Origin: Sphingopyxis macrogoltabida
GTDB lineage: Bacteria; Pseudomonadota; Alphaproteobacteria; Sphingomonadales; Sphingomonadaceae
DNA length: 64,000 bases
Reading direction: 5' to 3'
NCBI RefSeq assembly: GCF_001314325.1
Contig: NZ_CP009429.1
Span: 558,501 to 622,500 of the forward strand
In this document: positions 60,831 to 64,000 of the stretch, in pieces
How positions within the stretch are numbered: position 1 is the first letter of the stretch
How the letters are laid out: every line of letters starts with the position of its first letter
The notes under the pieces: generated by a model
Databases searched by the model: none
Told to the model about the DNA's origin: nothing
The model's input: the letters and a program-made list of their open reading frames with translations, nothing else
Position numbers and translations under genes: made by a program

Positions 60831-61571
60831 TCAGGCGGTGTAGCCGCCGTCGACGACGACCTCAGTACCCGTTACGAAGCTGCTTTCGTCCGAAAGCAGG
60901 AACAGGACCGCACCAACGCTCTCTTCCGGTTGCGCGACCCGCCCGAGCGGCGTCAACTGCGCCCCGCGGACGAGGGCCTCGCTGTTCGTCGTCTCGGTCA
61001 GCAGACGCGTTGCGAAAAAACCCGGGATCAGGACATTGACGCGAATGCCGCTGGGCGCGAGTTCCTTGGCCGCCGCCCGCGACATCCCGATCACTGCTGC
61101 TTTTGCGGCCGAATAGGCGACGAGATTCGCATGGGCTTTCGTGCCCGCAGGCGATGCGACATTGACGATCGAGCCGCCGCCCGATTCCAGCATCACGCGC
61201 GCGCCCTCGCGCATGCCCCAGAATACGCCATTCTGGTTGACCGCGATAATGTCGGCCCACTCCTCGTCGCTGATTTCGATCAGCGGGCGTGTGGCACCGA
61301 CCCCTGCATTGTTCACAAGCCCGTCGATCCGGCCGAAACGCTCCACCGCGAAGTCGACTGCAACCTTCCATTCCTCGGGCCTGGTGACGTCGAGCGGCAC
61401 AAAATGGGCTTTGCCGTCGAGCGATGCCGCGATCGCCGTTCCCGCGTCCCGGTCCCGGCCGCCGAAAACGACCTGCGCGCCCTCGTGTACCATTCCGCGA
61501 ACCTGCGCTTCGCCCATCCCTCGGGTCCCGCCCGACAGAAGAATTATTTTCCCCGACAACCGGCCTTCCAT
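60831..61571 (-). CDS. Short-chain dehydrogenase/reductase (SDR)
   Basis: 246 residues from the ATG at 61571 (GGAGAAG upstream); an ATG at 61619 is less likely. Cofactor motif SGGTRGMG at 13-20, with Arg after GGT. NNAG is at 87-90, catalytic S140, Y153 and K157. The end VTGTEVVVDGGYTA is typical of the classical FabG-like SDRs. It could be a 3-hydroxyacyl-CoA or hydroxysteroid/terpene alcohol dehydrogenase. It is transcribed from a promoter carrying an NCTA-N7-TAGG site, and converges on the GFA-type gene 24 bp away. Confidence 0.93.
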   Translation of the reverse strand: MEGRLSGKIILLSGGTRGMGEAQVRGMVHEGAQVVFGGRDRDAGTAIAASLDGKAHFVPLDVTRPEEWKVAVDFAVERFGRIDGLVNNAGVGATRPLIEISDEEWADIIAVNQNGVFWGMREGARVMLESGGGSIVNVASPAGTKAHANLVAYSAAKAAVIGMSRAAAKELAPSGIRVNVLIPGFFATRLLTETTNSEALVRGAQLTPLGRVAQPEESVGAVLFLLSDESSFVTGTEVVVDGGYTA

Positions 61572-61624
61572 CGAACCTTCTCCCGCAAGATCTGCGGCAC
61601 CACAGCCCTCATGGGCCATCGGAG

Positions 61625-61639
61625 CCTATTATCTATAGG
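61625..61639. promoter_or_regulatory. Operator-like site, NCTA-N7-TAGG family (site 5)
   Basis: CCTA-TTATCTA-TAGG has perfectly inverted 4-base arms, extendable to CCTAT/ATAGG. It lies 54 bp upstream of the SDR start in an AT-rich promoter, near the TetR gene that is paralogous to the one beside sites 1-3. Confidence 0.45.
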
Positions 61640-61700
61640 GTATAAATATATTTCCTCGGTTGCAATGGGCCGTTCGCCGCGAAGTTCCGGCAACAGGCTG

Positions 61701-62621
61701 TCAGGGATTGGCGAGTGCAAAGTCGATGGCGGCGCGCACCGCCGCGACCTGCGCCTCGATGCACTCCTCCGGCGATGTCCGCGGGCTGTCCGGATAGACT
61801 TCGGTGGTTGTCGTATATCGCGCTCCCGTGATCGCGCCGCAGAGACCAAGCTCCTGCAGCGGATATTCGATCACGCCATGGGCCACGACCGGTGAGCCGA
61901 TGATTTCGCCATTGTCGTCGGGGGGAGCGATGTGGGTTACGCTCTCGACCGCGGCGATAATCGCCTGCTGGAATGCGGGCTGCCGATTCGCGCTGTCGTC
62001 GACGACATAAAAGCCGTCGGGGATCAGTTCCAGATCGTTGACCTTACCGTCGCGCGCCGCGCGCGCGGGCCCGAATTCGCTGGCGTCGGTGTCGGTCGTT
62101 TCATGAAGGTCGATATGCATCAGAAATGGCGACTGTACCGACGCGATCAACTCGATGAGCGCCGTCGCTTCGCGCGCCGGCCCGTCGGGACGAAAGTTGC
62201 GGTTCGGATCGACGGCGTCGTAATTCCATCGGTTGATACGCTCATAGGCCCACGGGCTGACGCAGGGAATCGCGAGAAGATTGACCTTGCCCGCATAGTC
62301 CGATGCGGCGGTTTCCATAAACGTCAGCGCGCCGAGGACGCCGCTCGTCTCGTAACCATGCACGCCTCCCGTCACGAGGGCGGTCGGAAGATGGGGCGCG
62401 AACGAGCGGTCGCGAAGCGCGAGCAGCGGGTATGTTTCCCCGGCATAATCAAGCTCGCCATAAACCACCCGATCATAGCGTCCGGCCAATGCGTCGATAC
62501 GGGGCATGATATCGACATCGTAGCGGCGCTGGCGCGATTGCTGGTTCCGCCACGCTTCGATTTCGGCGGCGCCCCAAGGCTCGCCCGGCGTTCCTATCGG
62601 ATAAATATTCGACTTGGTCAT
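61701..62621 (-). CDS. M14-type zinc peptidase / AstE-AspA-like deacylase
   Basis: 306 residues from the ATG at 62621 (GAGAAGA upstream); the ATG at 62654 is possible. Zinc ligands are H88 and E91 in GGVHGYETSG and H173 in MHIDLHETTD. DPNRNFRPDG near 138-147 is the substrate-binding segment of M14 carboxypeptidases. TTTTEVYPDSP near the C-terminus may hold the catalytic Glu. Members are carboxypeptidases or N-acyl-amino-acid hydrolases such as succinylglutamate desuccinylase. There is no signal peptide, so it is cytoplasmic. It lies upstream of the SDR gene on the same strand but with a 129-bp gap. Confidence 0.85.
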   Translation of the reverse strand: MTKSNIYPIGTPGEPWGAAEIEAWRNQQSRQRRYDVDIMPRIDALAGRYDRVVYGELDYAGETYPLLALRDRSFAPHLPTALVTGGVHGYETSGVLGALTFMETAASDYAGKVNLLAIPCVSPWAYERINRWNYDAVDPNRNFRPDGPAREATALIELIASVQSPFLMHIDLHETTDTDASEFGPARAARDGKVNDLELIPDGFYVVDDSANRQPAFQQAIIAAVESVTHIAPPDDNGEIIGSPVVAHGVIEYPLQELGLCGAITGARYTTTTEVYPDSPRTSPEECIEAQVAAVRAAIDFALANP

Positions 62622-62715
62622 GATGCCTATCTTCTCGCTACTCGTCACTACCATTCAACCATATATATCGCCGTAAAATATTGAGATCACGCTAGAAAAT
62701 ATATTTCGCCCGAAA

Positions 62716-62736
62716 TGACCGAGCGGCAGTCGGTCA
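62716..62736. repeat. Inverted repeat TGACCGA-N7-TCGGTCA
   Basis: A perfect 7-bp palindrome (62716-62722 and 62730-62736) in the AT-rich intergenic region, about 95 bp upstream of the M14-type gene start. It is followed on the plus strand by a run of A. It is a possible operator and not similar to the three repeated motifs. Confidence 0.35.
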
Positions 62737-62862
62737 AAAACTACGCTTATGAAAAACAAGGAGAAATTTCGCGGTTCGGCGAGACCTCGAATCCGAAGAC
62801 TATCGATCGCTATGGTTGATCTGACATTGACTCCATTTTCGCGAATAAACGTCCAATAACAA

Positions 62863-62891
62863 TTGACAATGGTGTCTGGCAAAGAGATATT
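62863..62891 (+). promoter_or_regulatory. Sigma70-like promoter for outer-membrane protein gene
   Basis: TTGACA (62863-62868), a perfect -35 hexamer, is followed after 17 bases by GATATT (62886-62891), which matches four of six -10 positions. The predicted transcript would have a leader of about 125 bases before the ATG at 63025. Confidence 0.4.
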
Positions 62892-63024
62892 TGACGAACG
62901 ACCAATATGAGTTCGCTAAAGCTAGGCGGCTATCCGGTGGGGCCGGGTGCGAAGATTTCCATGTGAGCAGTCTGGCGGGCGATCATGGCCGGACTGATTG
63001 AAATGGTTGGACAGGGGCAGGCTC

Positions 63025-63798
63025 ATGACGAAACTGGCACGGTCGTGCACGGCGGTTGCATTTGCGATGTTGGCAGCGGCCATAACTTATCCCGCGCAAG
63101 CGGCGGAGGAAGACGAGCGCGGGACGACCGTTCAGATCACACCCTATGTCTGGGCAACGGGGTTCGGCGGGACCCTCCGCCCCGGGCCGGGCGCGCCGAC
63201 CGTCCATATCGACAAGAGCTTCGGCGAACTGATCGAGGATGTCGATGCGGCCTTCTTCGTCAGCGGGCTGATCAAGCATGATCGCCTGGTGATCGTCGCC
63301 GACCTCACGCATTCCTCCTCGTCACGCGAGGGACTGGTGCCGACCGGAAATCCGGCGCTTCCGGTCGTCCCGGCCGAAGGCAAGCTGAGCCAGACGTCGG
63401 CGACGGCGCTCGTCGGTTACCGGGCCGTCGAACAGGAAGGTGCCTCGCTCGACGTGCTCATCGGCGGGCGGGCCTGGTGGATCCGCCCGAAGGCGGCAGT
63501 TCCGGCGCTCAATCTTTCGGCGAGCGCAAAGGCGAGCTTCGTCGATCCGGTCTTTGCGACGCGCCTCAACATCAAGGCGTCGCCGAAACTCTCGTTCCTG
63601 CTGTACGGCGACATCGGCGGCTTCGGCGCGGCGTCGGACGTGACGGGGCAGGCGGCCGCGACGGCGAACCTGCGCGTCGCGAAAAATATCTGGCTCTCGG
63701 GCGGCTACCGTTATCTCTATGTCGATTACAAGAGCGGCAATGTCCGGACGAGCGCCGCGCTCGCCGGTCCGCTCCTGGGCGCGACGGTCGCATTCTGA
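63025..63798 (+). CDS. Small outer-membrane beta-barrel protein
   Basis: 257 residues from the ATG at 63025 (AGGGGCAGG upstream); an earlier ATG at 62998 is less likely. The N-terminus (SCTAVAFAMLAAAITYPAQAA) is a signal peptide. The rest alternates polar and hydrophobic residues in about 8-10 strands (ITPYVWATGFGG, LIGGRAWWIRP, LLYGDIGGFG, GGYRYLYVDYKSG) and ends in phenylalanine, as outer-membrane barrels do. It looks like the OmpA/OprF-like or 'outer membrane protein beta-barrel' group. No specific transport role can be read from the sequence. The following amidohydrolase gene starts 61 bp later. Confidence 0.85.
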   Translation: MTKLARSCTAVAFAMLAAAITYPAQAAEEDERGTTVQITPYVWATGFGGTLRPGPGAPTVHIDKSFGELIEDVDAAFFVSGLIKHDRLVIVADLTHSSSSREGLVPTGNPALPVVPAEGKLSQTSATALVGYRAVEQEGASLDVLIGGRAWWIRPKAAVPALNLSASAKASFVDPVFATRLNIKASPKLSFLLYGDIGGFGAASDVTGQAAATANLRVAKNIWLSGGYRYLYVDYKSGNVRTSAALAGPLLGATVAF

Positions 63799-63858
63799 TC
63801 GGCCGGAAGGCAGGCGCGGAGCTTCGATAGGGACTTTCGAACTGGACAGGGGCGGGCG

Positions 63859-64000
63859 ATGAACATGACGGCTTTGCGTTGGGGACTGGGTGTTGCGGCG
63901 GCGGTCCTCGTTTCTTCCTTCTCCGTCGGCGTACAGGCTCAGGATCCGGCGGCATCCGAAACGTTGTTCCGCAATGTCCGCGTGCTCGACGTGGTGAAGG
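63859..64000 (+). CDS. Amidohydrolase-family protein, N-terminal fragment (runs off window)
   Basis: 47 codons are visible before the window ends. The start at 63859 has GGGGCGGGCG upstream; the ATG at 63865 is an alternative. WGLGVAAAVLVSSFSVGVQAQ is a signal peptide. TLFRNVRVLDVVK directly after it is the standard beginning of imidazolonepropionase-like metal-dependent amidohydrolases, where a small N-terminal beta-domain precedes the barrel. The metal site lies beyond the window, so the call rests on this short segment and the export signal. Confidence 0.65.
   Translation, partial: MNMTALRWGLGVAAAVLVSSFSVGVQAQDPAASETLFRNVRVLDVVK

Larger units (their letters stand above)
62622..63024. other. 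403-bp AT-rich intergenic region
   Basis: No gene is convincing; a 75-codon open frame on the minus strand lacks a ribosome-binding site and family features. The first 300 bp are much richer in A and T than the rest of the window. It holds the promoter of the M14-type gene (-), an inverted repeat TGACCGA/TCGGTCA at 62716-62736, and a sigma70-like promoter for the outer-membrane protein gene (+). Confidence 0.5.

Noticed and set aside
60801..60836. GCCTGA/TCAGGC inverted repeat between the GFA and SDR genes as a terminator
   Set aside because: The arms are simply the ends of the two convergent coding regions with a 24-nt loop and no T tract.
62655..62882. 75-codon open frame on the minus strand
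   Set aside because: No ribosome-binding site, no domain and an AT-rich context. It overlaps the likely promoters of both flanking genes.

Overview
The window looks like a catabolic gene island from a GC-rich alphaproteobacterium, most likely a sphingomonad (Sphingopyxis/Novosphingobium/Sphingobium type). The reasons are the number of TonB-dependent receptors used for organic-substrate uptake, the palindromic extragenic repeats built on CCCGCGAAAGCGGG, and uniformly GC-rich coding sequence. I see 51 protein genes (two cut by the window edges). I see no rRNA, tRNA, CRISPR array, transposase or phage gene.

Layout. (1) 0-12 kb: end of a TonB receptor, a GMC oxidoreductase, an operon of Rieske oxygenase, acyl-CoA ligase and cytochrome P450, a TetR regulator divergent from an alpha/beta hydrolase, then a TonB receptor coupled to a secreted lipase-like hydrolase. 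(2) 12-20.6 kb: arylsulfatase, molybdopterin oxidoreductase and MFS transporter, divergent from a second Rieske/ligase pair. (3) 20.7-29.3 kb: tannase-family esterase, TetR, a TonB receptor closely related to the one at the left edge, isochorismatase-like hydrolase and CoA-transferase, then a third Rieske oxygenase. (4) 29.4-36.3 kb: two ligases overlapping tail to tail, a DUF2889-like protein, TetR and a second molybdopterin oxidoreductase. (5) 36.4-60.8 kb: a nearly complete oxidative and beta-oxidation set: P450, ferredoxin, third molybdopterin oxidoreductase, GMC oxidoreductase, two aldehyde dehydrogenases, two acyl-CoA dehydrogenase pairs, three crotonase-fold proteins, SDR, two thiolase-like proteins (one with a DUF35 partner), a fused CoA-transferase and two TetR regulators. 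(6) 60.8-64 kb: SDR, M14-type peptidase/deacylase, a small outer-membrane barrel and the start of an amidohydrolase.

How it may work (inference). TonB receptors import a bulky hydrophobic or esterified/sulfated substrate. Secreted esterases and the sulfatase deblock it. P450 and Rieske enzymes oxygenate it. GMC and aldehyde dehydrogenases take alcohols to acids, ligases make CoA thioesters, and paired acyl-CoA dehydrogenases, crotonases, SDR and Ltp2/DUF35-like enzymes shorten the chain. The logic resembles sterol or terpenoid side-chain degradation, but the sequence does not identify the substrate.

The most interesting observation is regulatory. Three different palindromic motifs recur in the promoters and divide the island into three apparent regulons: NCTA-N7-TAGR (2.5, 7.3, 8.3, 52.1, 61.6 kb), TTACA-N12-TGTAA (17.8 and 29.3 kb, weaker at 22.4 and 23.4 kb) and TTRRTCGATTGATTAA (33.4, 41.4, 41.5, 44.75, 44.8, 54.9 kb). 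A TetR gene lies next to members of each group. A Rieske oxygenase adjacent to an acyl-CoA ligase occurs three times and a lone molybdopterin oxidoreductase three times, so the island looks like repeated, separately controlled entry modules feeding one shared degradation pathway.
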